The notes under the pieces: model-generated
Seen by the model: only the letters and a program-made list of their open reading frames with translations
The model's database searches: none
What the model was told of the DNA's origin: nothing
DNA from: Algoriphagus vanfongensis DSM 17529
GTDB lineage: Bacteria; Bacteroidota; Bacteroidia; Cytophagales; Cyclobacteriaceae
DNA length: 64,000 bases
Reading direction: 5' to 3'
NCBI RefSeq assembly: GCF_000429465.1
Contig: NZ_AUBX01000010.1
Span: 496,001-560,000, forward strand
Made by a program: the position numbers and the translations under genes
Part shown: positions 53,120-61,835 of the stretch, one piece after another
How positions within the stretch are numbered: the stretch's first letter is position 1
Layout of the letters: the number at the start of each line of letters is the position of its first letter

Positions 53120-54430
53120 ATGAACTCCAGTCATCTTTCCCATAAAGGCTTTACCGCCACTCAGACTCCGGCTCGAGTAGATATGAAAATCTATTTCGAA
53201 GCGATGGAAAATCTCTATCATCCTGACCAAAATCCATCTGGCGCATTGCCGATGAATGTGGCCGAAAATCACCTGTGTTGGGAAATGCTGAGAGAAAGAA
53301 TCCAAAAAGTGACCCGAGAAAATGACATCCCGGACTGGGTAGCCAGCTATACTGACCCTTCCGGAGCACCAACTTTTCGGGAGGCTACTGCAGGTTTTCT
53401 TTCCAAATTTCTCTTCAAGGTTCCGGTTGATGCAGAAAGCCTTGCCTTTTCCAGTGGAGCCACTTCTGTGATCGAGATGAGCGCATTTCTCTTGGCAAAC
53501 CCTGGAGATACCGCCGTGATTCCGGCTCCCAGCTATCCCGTCTACACTGGTGACATCGGAGTGGTGCCAAGTGTAAAAAGATATGATCTCCAAACCCACG
53601 TCGAAGTGACTGAGCTAAATGGAGGAATTTCGATTTCTACAGAGTTATTGGAAAAAGCAAAATCCGACATCGAGAGCAAGGGGAGCCGCTTCAAAATCCT
53701 GATTCTGACAACACCGGACAATCCTACCGGAGCGATTTACTCTGAGGAGCAATTGAGAAAAATCGCTGATTGGTGCATCCAAAACGAAGTGCATCTGGTC
53801 GTCAATGAGATATATAGCCTCTCTCGTATCGATATCTCTCATCCAGAACTCACAGCATCCTATCCCAACCCAATCGACTTTGTTTCATTTGGGAAATTGA
53901 TGGCTGAATATCAAAGTCCATATCTTCATTTTTGGTATTCTTTTTCCAAAGATTTGGGGATTTCGGGCTTTCGTGTCGGTTTAGTCCATTCCCATAATCA
54001 AGACTTTCTGGATGCGTACAGAAATGCCGGTATGGGCCATTCCATATCCAATTTCACTCAATGGGTCATGCAAGAAGTGATGGCTGACCATACTTTTTTG
54101 GAAGCCTATTTTACAGCATATCGCAAGGAACTCACCCAGTCTTACCTGATTGTGACTCGGGCTTTACGCAGTATGAATATCACATTTAGTCCTTCGTATG
54201 GAAGCCTTTTTGTCTGGATGGATATTTCCCGATTTTTGGGAGAAAAAACTGAAAAAGGGGAAGAAAAGCTATGGATTGATATCTATGAAAACACTGGAGT
54301 ACTGCTCACCCCGGCTCATGGATTTGGACATCAAAAAAGAGGCTTGTTCCGAATGGTGATCAGCGGTATGGATCATGCTGCGCTACAAGTGGCAATGGAT
54401 AGGCTCTACTCTTATTTTACAGACAAATAA
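53120..54430 (+). CDS. Class I/II PLP aminotransferase, ACC-synthase-like
   Basis: The 436-residue fold-type I PLP enzyme shows MNVAENHLCWEML, WVASYTDPSGAPTFREATAGFL, FSSGATSVIEMSAFLLANPGD, TTPDNPTGAIYSEEQL and the lysine motif WYSFSKDLGISGFRVGLVHSHN, where SFSKDLG and GFRVG match the 1-aminocyclopropane-1-carboxylate synthase subgroup. Many bacterial members are ordinary aminotransferases or C-S lyases, so true ACC synthesis is unproven. Ten bases separate it from the following serine hydrolase gene. Confidence 0.88.
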   Translation: MNSSHLSHKGFTATQTPARVDMKIYFEAMENLYHPDQNPSGALPMNVAENHLCWEMLRERIQKVTRENDIPDWVASYTDPSGAPTFREATAGFLSKFLFKVPVDAESLAFSSGATSVIEMSAFLLANPGDTAVIPAPSYPVYTGDIGVVPSVKRYDLQTHVEVTELNGGISISTELLEKAKSDIESKGSRFKILILTTPDNPTGAIYSEEQLRKIADWCIQNEVHLVVNEIYSLSRIDISHPELTASYPNPIDFVSFGKLMAEYQSPYLHFWYSFSKDLGISGFRVGLVHSHNQDFLDAYRNAGMGHSISNFTQWVMQEVMADHTFLEAYFTAYRKELTQSYLIVTRALRSMNITFSPSYGSLFVWMDISRFLGEKTEKGEEKLWIDIYENTGVLLTPAHGFGHQKRGLFRMVISGMDHAALQVAMDRLYSYFTDK

Positions 54431-54439
54431 ACCCTCACG

Positions 54440-55525
54440 ATGAAAAAGCTCTTTGTACTAGGTTTCGCTTGGTTGGCTTTTGCACAGGTTCAGGCGCAGG
54501 ATTTCCAGCAAATTTTGGATCAGGAGGTCAATGGCAAAATGCCAGGCATACTGCTAACTATTGCATCGGGAGACGGGACAGTCCACTGGTCAGGTGCGGC
54601 AGGTCTGGATGTACTGGAGCCAGCCGACTCACTGGAAGCTACTCAAACATTCCGGATTGCCAGTGTGACCAAAACTTATGTAGCGGCTAGTATATTACGC
54701 TTGATGGAAGAAGGTATACTGCACCTGGAAGATCCAGTCTCAAAGCATATTTCAGCAGCACATGCAGCCATCCTTTCTCAGGAATATGACCTAGACCAAA
54801 TCACTCTAAAACAAGTATTGAGACATTCAGCGGGCTTTTTTGACCATACCCATGCGCCAGAGTTCTTCGACACCATCTTGCAAACTCCCGCCCATGAATG
54901 GACTCGAACTGAGCAATTTCAGCTATGTGTGGACAAGGGAGATCCCATCGGACCTCCGGGAAAGCAGTTTAGCTACTCAGACACAGGCTATTTGATTTTG
55001 GGAGAAATCATCGAAAAGTACACCGGAAAAAGTCTAGATGGAGGTATCAAGGAACTATTAAAGTTGGAAGCCTTGGGACTGGAGAGAACGGATTTTGAAA
55101 GAGAAGACCCGGCTACCGATGCATTGCGGATTCATCAGTATTTTCAAGGAATGGATACATTCGGTTTTAGTCCCACGATAGATTACTATGGCGGAGGAGG
55201 GCTACTTTCCACCACAGAAGAGTTGGTTCAATTTTTCAAGGCTTTATTTGAAGGAAGGGTTTTTGAAAATGAAGAAACCCTGAAGATCATGCTAGAACCG
55301 GTGAAATATGAAAAAAAGGCCAGTATGGACTATCAGATGGGAATGTACCGAGTCGAAGTGAACGGTTTGGAGGCATACACCCATACTGGTTTTTGGGGTA
55401 CACAGGTGATATACATCCCTGAAAAAGATCTCTACATGGCCGCCAACTATTCCAGCATTTGGAGAGGAAGTGCCGTTGCTCCTGTTTTTGGAAAAATCGT
55501 GAAGGAGTTAGATAAGAAGAATTAA
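54440..55525 (+). CDS. Class C beta-lactamase-fold serine hydrolase
   Basis: The 361-residue exported hydrolase has a signal peptide ending VQAQ. The SxxK motif is SVTK at residues 75-78, a YSDTG motif occupies the YxN position (Asp instead of Asn), and HTGFWG stands for the KTG motif. It is related to D-aminopeptidases, esterases and penicillin-binding proteins rather than a resistance enzyme. It probably acts on peptidoglycan peptides, D-amino-acid peptides or esters outside the cytoplasm. Ten bases from the aminotransferase, it is co-transcribed. Confidence 0.88.
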   Translation: MKKLFVLGFAWLAFAQVQAQDFQQILDQEVNGKMPGILLTIASGDGTVHWSGAAGLDVLEPADSLEATQTFRIASVTKTYVAASILRLMEEGILHLEDPVSKHISAAHAAILSQEYDLDQITLKQVLRHSAGFFDHTHAPEFFDTILQTPAHEWTRTEQFQLCVDKGDPIGPPGKQFSYSDTGYLILGEIIEKYTGKSLDGGIKELLKLEALGLERTDFEREDPATDALRIHQYFQGMDTFGFSPTIDYYGGGGLLSTTEELVQFFKALFEGRVFENEETLKIMLEPVKYEKKASMDYQMGMYRVEVNGLEAYTHTGFWGTQVIYIPEKDLYMAANYSSIWRGSAVAPVFGKIVKELDKKN

Positions 55526-55532
55526 TACTCCC

Positions 55533-55620
55533 CGTCATTGCGAAAAAGCCCTAAGGCAAACGTGGCTATCTATTTCCCACAGATCTACGCAGAAAAAGCC
55601 GCAGACTTTTACAGATTTTA
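55533..55620. repeat. Remnants of two interspersed repeat families
   Basis: CGTCATTGCGA (55533-55543) with CGTGGCTATCT (55561-55571) resembles the CGTCATTGCGA...CGTGGCAATCT repeat I recall from many Bacteroidota. Directly after it, 55578-55620 (CACAGATCTACGCAG ... GCAGAC ... ACAGATTTTA) resembles the CACAGATTTACGCAGATT family. Both are degenerate. The rest of the gap to 55802 holds no recognised gene. Confidence 0.5.
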
Positions 55621-55802
55621 TAAACTCCGACTCTACCATATATTTCTCCGAAGGCTTATTTCATTGAATTTGACTAATTCACTCAACTTCTCCAAAGCCT
55701 TCCAACGGACAAAAAACTGTCCGAAAAAGAACAAGCTAAAATCAAAAAATGCCCTCAATGCGCTTCAAACTCACATGGCATTGTGATTGAGTTACCTTCG
55801 GT

Positions 55803-55994
55803 ATGCTAAACTTCTTACTCTGGCTGATCCTCTTGGTCCTATGCTGGCCGATCGCTATCCTAGCCCTAATCCTCTATCCTATTGTCTGGATTCTCTTACT
55901 TCCCTTCCGACTACTTGGCCTTGCCATCGATCTATCTTTTGATCTAATCAAAAAAATCCTGATGCTGCCTTTTACGATTTTAAAGAAGGCATAA
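55803..55994 (+). CDS. Small hydrophobic membrane protein
   Basis: The 63-residue protein is almost wholly hydrophobic: two membrane segments, about residues 3-35 (LLWLILLVLCWPIAILALIL, then proline-containing continuation) and 40-58, with a lysine-rich end (ILKKA). No family is recognised. It is followed by a strong bidirectional terminator about 54 bases later, which favours a real transcript. Upstream repeats may have brought or truncated its promoter. Confidence 0.55.
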   Translation: MLNFLLWLILLVLCWPIAILALILYPIVWILLLPFRLLGLAIDLSFDLIKKILMLPFTILKKA

Positions 55995-56047
55995 GAAAAA
56001 CCTGGAATAGTCTTCAGCCACAGACAAATCCTCTGGAAAACGAACCA

Positions 56048-56084
56048 AAAAAAACCGACAGAAGATATTCCTGTCGGTTTTTTT
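56048..56084. terminator. Bidirectional terminator
   Basis: A perfect 14-bp stem (AAAAAAACCGACAG and CTGTCGGTTTTTTT) with a 9-base loop lies between the small membrane protein and the stop of sulfatase 3, with T-runs on both strands. Confidence 0.92.
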
Positions 56085-56102
56085 ATGAGTCAGGCTCTAG
56101 TT

Positions 56103-57635
56103 TTATTCCAAGCTCTTGCCAGTGATCCGGCTATATTCCTGCTTCATCGCTTCCAATTTTTCAGGCTGTGAGGCTGCCAGATTGTTCGTTTGGCCGATGT
56201 CGGTTGAAAGCTGGTAAAGTTGATATTCCGGAGAATTGCCGATCTCTATATTGACAGATTTGATCACCGGGGAACCCTTGTATGGAGGAATCATCACATA
56301 ATCTCCCTGACGTAGTGCTGTCCGGCCAGTGGCTTCAAAAAGTAAGTTTTCGCGCCCTTGATCGGATTCACCGAGAAGAGTCTGGAGTAAGTCTTGGCTA
56401 TCTTCTCCTGTCGCTGTGCTTCCGGTAAGGGCTGCCAAAGAACTCAGGAGATCCAGTTGGGACACCAATGCATCTGATACTTTTGGCTGAACTTTCCCTT
56501 TCCAATACACCATAAAAGGAACACGGGTCCCTGCTTCAAAGAGACTGTATTTTCCACCTCTTAGTGGACCGGCAGGAGTATGATCTCCCAGTTTCTCGAC
56601 AGCATCATCATAGTAGCCATCATTGAGTACGGGACCATTGTCCGAACTGAACACGATCAGAGTATTCTCCAAAACGCCTTCATTTTCGAGAGTTTTCAAA
56701 AATTCTCCAATCATCCAGTCTGCTTCGAGGATCACATCACCTCTTGGCCCCATACCAGATTTTCCTTCAAATCGAGGATGGGGAGTTCTCGGTACGTGAG
56801 GCTGCTGGAAAGCATAGTAGAGGAAGAATGGCTCGTTTTTGTGTTCCTTGACATAGGCTGAAGCTTTCTCCAAAAAGTGATCTGCCATATCCACATCACT
56901 CCATTTAGCAGCTTCGCCACCTTTCATAAAGCCGATGCGGGGCACTCCGTTGACGATGCTATTATTATGACCATGATGCCATTTCATAGTAGTCATATCT
57001 GGATTATCCTTGCCGGTCGGCTCTCCTTCGAAGTTTTCAGAATAGCTCACTTCGATCGGATCATTAGGATCCAAGCCTACGACATTCCCATCTTGGATAT
57101 AGACGGTCGGCACTCGATCCTGAGTAGCTGCTAGGATGTAGCTATAGTCAAATCCCACTTCATTTGGTCCAGGAGAGATATGCTCGTTCCAGTTGACCTG
57201 ACCGGATCCCAATCCCAAATGCCATTTGCCCACAATTCCGGTATGATAGCCTTGAGCTTTTAGCATTTTTGGCAGGGTCATCAACGTAGTATCAATGATC
57301 AGGGGAGCAGTACCTGGAAGGATTTTAGCATCCGAATTTCTCCAAGGATAGCGACCTGTCAGCAGGGCATAGCGACTAGGAGTACAGGTAGCCGAGGAGG
57401 CGTACCCATTGGTGAATCGAACGCCTTCATTGGCAAGGCGGTCCATGTGAGGGGTAGAGAGCTCTGTGGCTCCGTAGGCACTCATGTCGCCGTAGCCCAG
57501 ATCATCCATATAGATGACGACGATGTTGGGCTGTTTGGTTTGTTCATCAGTATCGGCACTTTCGGAAGCTTTGCCACAGGAAAACAGCAGCAAGGAGGCC
57601 GAAAGCCCAAGAAAAAGGTTGGACTTGATATTCAT
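56103..57635 (-). CDS. S1-family sulfatase lipoprotein (sulfatase 3)
   Basis: The 510-residue protein has lipobox LFSC (Cys20), MDDLGYGDMSAYGA at about residue 43, and the FGly signature SSATCTPSRYALLTGRYPWR with Cys84. VGKWHLGLG, FSSDNGP and FEAGTRVPFMVYWKGKV follow. The LGYGDMSAYGA start and TGRYPWR resemble the arylsulfatase A / N-acetylgalactosamine-6-sulfatase group. All catalytic residues look intact. Its promoter region contains a 14-bp palindrome, and the gene is divergent from the PVC-type heme lipoprotein. Confidence 0.93.
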   Translation of the reverse strand: MNIKSNLFLGLSASLLLFSCGKASESADTDEQTKQPNIVVIYMDDLGYGDMSAYGATELSTPHMDRLANEGVRFTNGYASSATCTPSRYALLTGRYPWRNSDAKILPGTAPLIIDTTLMTLPKMLKAQGYHTGIVGKWHLGLGSGQVNWNEHISPGPNEVGFDYSYILAATQDRVPTVYIQDGNVVGLDPNDPIEVSYSENFEGEPTGKDNPDMTTMKWHHGHNNSIVNGVPRIGFMKGGEAAKWSDVDMADHFLEKASAYVKEHKNEPFFLYYAFQQPHVPRTPHPRFEGKSGMGPRGDVILEADWMIGEFLKTLENEGVLENTLIVFSSDNGPVLNDGYYDDAVEKLGDHTPAGPLRGGKYSLFEAGTRVPFMVYWKGKVQPKVSDALVSQLDLLSSLAALTGSTATGEDSQDLLQTLLGESDQGRENLLFEATGRTALRQGDYVMIPPYKGSPVIKSVNIEIGNSPEYQLYQLSTDIGQTNNLAASQPEKLEAMKQEYSRITGKSLE

Positions 57636-57657
57636 GGAAATTAATTGAATGAACTTG

Positions 57658-57687
57658 CAAAATAAGGCCAGTTGGCCTAAGACTCAA
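57658..57687 (-). promoter_or_regulatory. Possible promoter of sulfatase 3 with palindrome in the spacer
   Basis: On the minus strand TTG (57687-57685) and TATTTTG (57664-57658) are 20 bases apart, and the -7 element ends 22 bases before the start codon. AGGCCA and TGGCCT form a palindrome at 57665-57678, inside the spacer, where a repressor would block polymerase. Confidence 0.42.
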
Positions 57688-57807
57688 GCTATTTTTTACC
57701 CATTTTACGAAATGGATTTCCGCACTTCTTCAAACTTTTCTATTGGTTTTAGCTAGAATAGATTCTATTTTATGCTGCATTTTGCTCAAACCTAGAAAAA
57801 TAACCTG

Positions 57808-60800
57808 ATGAAGAACCGATTGTGTGCCCTCGGGATGCTCTCCACCCTATTTTTTGCCTGCTCCGAAAAAGCCCCCACCCAACTCAGTGATGAAGCTTAC
57901 GCTCAACTCACAGACGAGGAAAAAAGAAGCCCTGAGCATGCCCTTGATGGGATTTTGGTCAAGGATGAGCGATTGGAACTGGAGCTTTTCGCCTCCGAAC
58001 CTATGCTCATCAATCCTACCAATATGGATATTGACGATAGAGGCAGAGTGTGGATTACTGAAGCATTCAACTACCGAACCAACCTTAATCCCAAAAACCC
58101 AACGCATGCCGAAGGGGATAGAATCTTGATTTTGGAGGACACTGATGGAGATGGCAAAGCCGACAAATCCAAAGTTTTTTACCAAGGTTCAGACATTAAT
58201 GCCCCTTTGGGGATAGCTGTTTTGGGTGATAAGGTTTATGTCTCCGTTTCACCTTATGTCTATGTGTTCACGGATGCGGATGGGGATGATGTGCCGGAGA
58301 AAAAGGAGATTTTGTTTGAGGGCGTTGGGGGGGTACAGCACGATCATGGGATGCATGCTTTTACGTTCGGTCCTGACGGAAAAATCTATTTCAACTATGG
58401 AAATGAAGGCAAAGGCCTGCACAATGCAGATGGCTCACCGATCATGGATCCGATTGGAAGAACAGTCAATAGCCAAACTCAGCCTTATCGAGAGGGAATG
58501 GTTTACCGGATGAATCCGGATCATTCTGAGGTGGAAATTTTGGGTTGGAACTTTAGAAACAACTATGAATTAGCGGTGGATAGCTATGGACGGATGTGGC
58601 AGTCTGATAATGATGACGATGGCAACCGAGGCACCCGAATCAATTACGTAATGGACTATGGAAACTACGGTTTCAAAGATGAAATGACCGGAGCGGATTG
58701 GAGGTCAAGAAGAATCAATATGGAGGATTCCATTCCTCTTCGCCATTGGCATTTGAATGATCCTGGGGTCGTTCCCAACTTGCTTCAAACTTATGCAGGT
58801 TCACCAACAGGGATTCTGATTTACGAGGGAAAATTGCTTCCTGAGGAATACCAAGGACAAATGATCCATTCCGACGCCGGACCGAATATCGTTCGCTCCT
58901 ATCCTGTGAGCCAAAATGGCGCCGGCTTCAATGCTAAAATCCTCAATTTATTGGACGGGAACGCACGAGACAATTGGTTTAGACCTTCTGATGTGACAGT
59001 GGCTCCTGACGGTTCGCTATTCGTTTCCGATTGGTATGATCCAGGAGTGGGCGGTCATGCTGTGGGTGATTTGGAAAAAGGCAGAGTTTATCGTCTTTCT
59101 CCAAAAAACACCCCATACAAGGTTTCTAAGCCAGATTATTCTTCTATTCCTTCTTTGATCCAATTGCTTCAAAACCCAAATCGAGCGACCCACTTTAAGG
59201 CTTTTATGGCATTGGTAGCCAAAGGAAGTAAAGCTAAAGAAGCCCTAGAAACGCTCTATGCAGAAGGAAATCCTCGCATGAAGGCACGGGCTTTTTGGGT
59301 ATTGACCAAACTGGAAAATGGCAACGATTACATCCACACTGCCGCAGAAGATCCAGATGAAAATATCCGTGTTGCTGCTGTGCGTGCCTACCGAGAAAAT
59401 CATATGGACAATGTGGAATTCCTTTCCAGATTGGCAAAAGATCCGTCGCCTCAGGTTAGAAGGGAAGTTGCTTTGGCTATTCGCTATGAGATGCAGCCGG
59501 AGATTTGGAACCTACTCGCCCAAAGCTATGAATCTGGAGACCGCTGGTATCTGGAAGCTTTAGGCATCGCCGCGGAGGGATTTTGGAATGAATATCTTCC
59601 AGCTTATTTGGAGAGCTTTTCCCCCAACTGGATGGAAAGCGAAGCTGCCAAAGATCTCGTTTGGAGATCTCGCTCTTCTCAGACAGCTGACCTGTTGGGC
59701 AAATTGATTTTGTCCCAGCCGGGTAGAAACAACCTGCGCTATTTTCGAGCTTTAGATTTCCAAGACCCCCAGGCAAAAGACAAGACTTTGAAAGCCCTTT
59801 TAGCACATGCTTCTGAAGAAGATCAGGTCATTATTTTGAGGCAATTGGCATTTGATCCGAAAATACCAGACACTCAAATTTTAGCCTTGGCAAGAGAAAC
59901 TGCCAACAAGATTACCGACGAGCAGGACTTTTTGGAAATAGTCCAAAAATATGGAATCAGTAATCAGGCCGAACGCCTGGAAAAAATGATTTACGAGTCT
60001 GAAAATGGACAAATCTCAGGTTCTGCAGCTTGGATTTTCTTCAATCTGTATGGACCTCTTCCAATCGAAAAAGCCTTTGCCAATATAGATGAAGACCAAG
60101 CGGTTTTGGCAATCCGTAAATTCGGTACGATAGACAATGAAGCAATGGCCCAATTGCTTTCCAAAATTTATCTAGATGAAAAGCAATCCGAGGCCAAGCG
60201 AACAGCAGCCATGGAAGAAGCAAGAGGCTACAATAGCGAGCCATACCTTTGGTCTTTGGTACAAGAGGATAAAATCCCCGCTGATCTATTGCCGATTGCT
60301 CAGAAGATATTGATGGGTTCTTGGAATGGAAACATCCGGGAGGAAGCAACTAAGAAATTTGGAAATTCTAGTAACAGTGCATACGAAGTACCCAAGCTTT
60401 TGGCGATGGAAGGAAATGTGGAATCCGGCAAAACACTAGCCTCGACCTATTGTCTGGCCTGTCACGCAATCGGGAATGAAGGGATTGATTTCGGGCCGGG
60501 GCTATCCGAAATCGGCGATAAACTATCCAAGGAAGGTTTGATCAATGCGATTGCCAATCCTTCGGAAGGTATGGGCTTTGGATACGAGACACAATTGGTC
60601 AAAATGAAGGATGGCACCGAGTTCCAGTGCATCGTCAACTCTAAAACCGAAAATGATCTGATTGTGAAATTAATCGGCAGTAGCGAGCAGAAGATCTACA
60701 AACTCGATCAGGTCGAGAGTGTCACTCAATTGGAAACATCCTTGATGCCCAAATTCCCACTTTCCGATCAGGAAATGGTGGATTTGGTGAGTTATTTGGA

Positions 60801-60816
60801 GACATTGAGAAAGTAA
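57808..60816 (+). CDS. PVC-type heme-binding CxxCH lipoprotein with propeller and HEAT repeats
   Basis: The 1002-residue protein has a lipobox FFAC (Cys18). Residues about 40-430 form a membrane-bound dehydrogenase / DUF7133 propeller (NMDIDDRGRVWITEAFNYRTNL, LEDTDGDGKADKSKVFYQG, GGVQHDHGMHAFTFGPDGKIYFNYGNEG, DVTVAPDGSLFVSDWYDPGVGGH). HEAT-like helical repeats follow to about 800. A C-terminal cytochrome c domain has CLACH at residues 882-886 and FGPGLSEIG. It probably oxidises a sugar or alcohol outside the cytoplasm and passes electrons to its heme. It is divergent from sulfatase 3, suggesting joint use of a sulfated carbohydrate. Confidence 0.9.
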   Translation: MKNRLCALGMLSTLFFACSEKAPTQLSDEAYAQLTDEEKRSPEHALDGILVKDERLELELFASEPMLINPTNMDIDDRGRVWITEAFNYRTNLNPKNPTHAEGDRILILEDTDGDGKADKSKVFYQGSDINAPLGIAVLGDKVYVSVSPYVYVFTDADGDDVPEKKEILFEGVGGVQHDHGMHAFTFGPDGKIYFNYGNEGKGLHNADGSPIMDPIGRTVNSQTQPYREGMVYRMNPDHSEVEILGWNFRNNYELAVDSYGRMWQSDNDDDGNRGTRINYVMDYGNYGFKDEMTGADWRSRRINMEDSIPLRHWHLNDPGVVPNLLQTYAGSPTGILIYEGKLLPEEYQGQMIHSDAGPNIVRSYPVSQNGAGFNAKILNLLDGNARDNWFRPSDVTVAPDGSLFVSDWYDPGVGGHAVGDLEKGRVYRLSPKNTPYKVSKPDYSSIPSLIQLLQNPNRATHFKAFMALVAKGSKAKEALETLYAEGNPRMKARAFWVLTKLENGNDYIHTAAEDPDENIRVAAVRAYRENHMDNVEFLSRLAKDPSPQVRREVALAIRYEMQPEIWNLLAQSYESGDRWYLEALGIAAEGFWNEYLPAYLESFSPNWMESEAAKDLVWRSRSSQTADLLGKLILSQPGRNNLRYFRALDFQDPQAKDKTLKALLAHASEEDQVIILRQLAFDPKIPDTQILALARETANKITDEQDFLEIVQKYGISNQAERLEKMIYESENGQISGSAAWIFFNLYGPLPIEKAFANIDEDQAVLAIRKFGTIDNEAMAQLLSKIYLDEKQSEAKRTAAMEEARGYNSEPYLWSLVQEDKIPADLLPIAQKILMGSWNGNIREEATKKFGNSSNSAYEVPKLLAMEGNVESGKTLASTYCLACHAIGNEGIDFGPGLSEIGDKLSKEGLINAIANPSEGMGFGYETQLVKMKDGTEFQCIVNSKTENDLIVKLIGSSEQKIYKLDQVESVTQLETSLMPKFPLSDQEMVDLVSYLETLRK

Positions 60817-61099
60817 GACTGAAGGTTGAAGTTTGGAAGCCGGATTCTAATTTCAGGTCTCTGTCAGCGAGGCGCTGCAGCCAATATTGCTTCACTGCAC
60901 CTGCCTTGAGGAGACAATTGAAACCGGTGACCATTGTCCAGAAATACAGGTAGCTAAATTCAAAGAAAAATATCTTTTGTATGAAAAGCCTCGGTCTGCG
61001 TCGGGGTTGATTTTCTCACTTGCCAAATAAAATTTCCAGCGTAGCTGTTTACCTTTTACTGCTTTCATGATAAGAGGGTATATCTAACCTTTTATAATC

Positions 61100-61702
61100 A
61101 TGAAACAGTTTGCCATTACTATTTTCTTATTTCTAGCCCTGGCTTTTCAGGCTAGCCAGGCCCAGATCACTTATGGGATCAAAGGAGGATTGAATTATTC
61201 CTCTACCACTTTTACCAATGATTCGTACAAAACCAAAGGAGTTTTTGGAGTACATATTGGGGGATTTGGAGCTTATCAGATTCAAGATAAGCTAGTGCTT
61301 CATTCCGAGCTTCTATTTTCTACAGAGGGAAATGACTGGGAGTATCTGGTAGGAAACCAAAATACAGGAATCATGAAAATGAGTCTGATCCGCCTACCGA
61401 TCCTTTTGAAATACCAATTGGCAGACAACCTGTATGTAGAGGCGGGACCTCAGCTCAGCTTTTTGCTTTCTATCTCTCAATCTATTGATGATGGGGAATA
61501 TGTAGATCTGAAATATCTCTATGACAAGGTTTTCTTCGGCTACGGACTTGGGCTGTCTTACGATCTGAAGCAAGTTTCCGATCTGCTGACTGTAGGCCTG
61601 CGATACAGCGGAAACTTTTCATATATCAATAATTCTGACGTCGGAGGAGAAGATGTCTCATCGAAATTGGCTCAGTTGACAGTGGGCTATCGACTCAGGT
61701 AA
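61100..61702 (+). CDS. Small outer-membrane beta-barrel protein (porin / PorT family)
   Basis: The 200-residue exported protein has a signal peptide ending SQAQ and the outer-membrane beta-barrel pattern ITYGIKGGLNYSSTTF, GVFGVHIGGFGAYQIQDKLVLHSELLFSTEG, SLIRLPILLKYQLADNLYVEAGPQLSFLL and a final aromatic strand ending YRLR. The role is unknown; relatives are numerous in Bacteroidota. It is a single gene followed by two terminators. The 283 bases before it hold no gene. Confidence 0.88.
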   Translation: MKQFAITIFLFLALAFQASQAQITYGIKGGLNYSSTTFTNDSYKTKGVFGVHIGGFGAYQIQDKLVLHSELLFSTEGNDWEYLVGNQNTGIMKMSLIRLPILLKYQLADNLYVEAGPQLSFLLSISQSIDDGEYVDLKYLYDKVFFGYGLGLSYDLKQVSDLLTVGLRYSGNFSYINNSDVGGEDVSSKLAQLTVGYRLR

Positions 61703-61725
61703 ATTCGGGTTTAGTTGATTGATGG

Positions 61726-61764
61726 AAAAGCTGTTTTGAACTGTTCGAAGCAGCTTTTTATTTT
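61726..61764 (+). terminator. First terminator after the porin gene
   Basis: AAAAGCTG and CAGCTTTT form an 8-bp stem with a 17-base loop and a T-rich tail, starting 24 bases after the stop codon. Confidence 0.65.
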
Positions 61765-61780
61765 ACACATCGTTCAGAAA

Positions 61781-61825
61781 AAGAAAGTGCCACCTGGATA
61801 TCAGATGGCACTTTCTTTAGTTTTT
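61781..61825. terminator. Bidirectional terminator between porin and sulfatase 4
   Basis: A perfect 12-bp stem (AAGAAAGTGCCA and TGGCACTTTCTT) has a 13-base loop. It is flanked by Ts on the plus side and As on the minus side, 18 bases past the sulfatase stop. Confidence 0.88.
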
Positions 61826-61835
61826 AATCTATCTA

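Noticed and set aside
61100..61702. Porin as a SusD or SusC partner of the sulfatases
   Set aside because: At 200 residues it is far too small for SusC and lacks a SusD lipobox and TPR helices.
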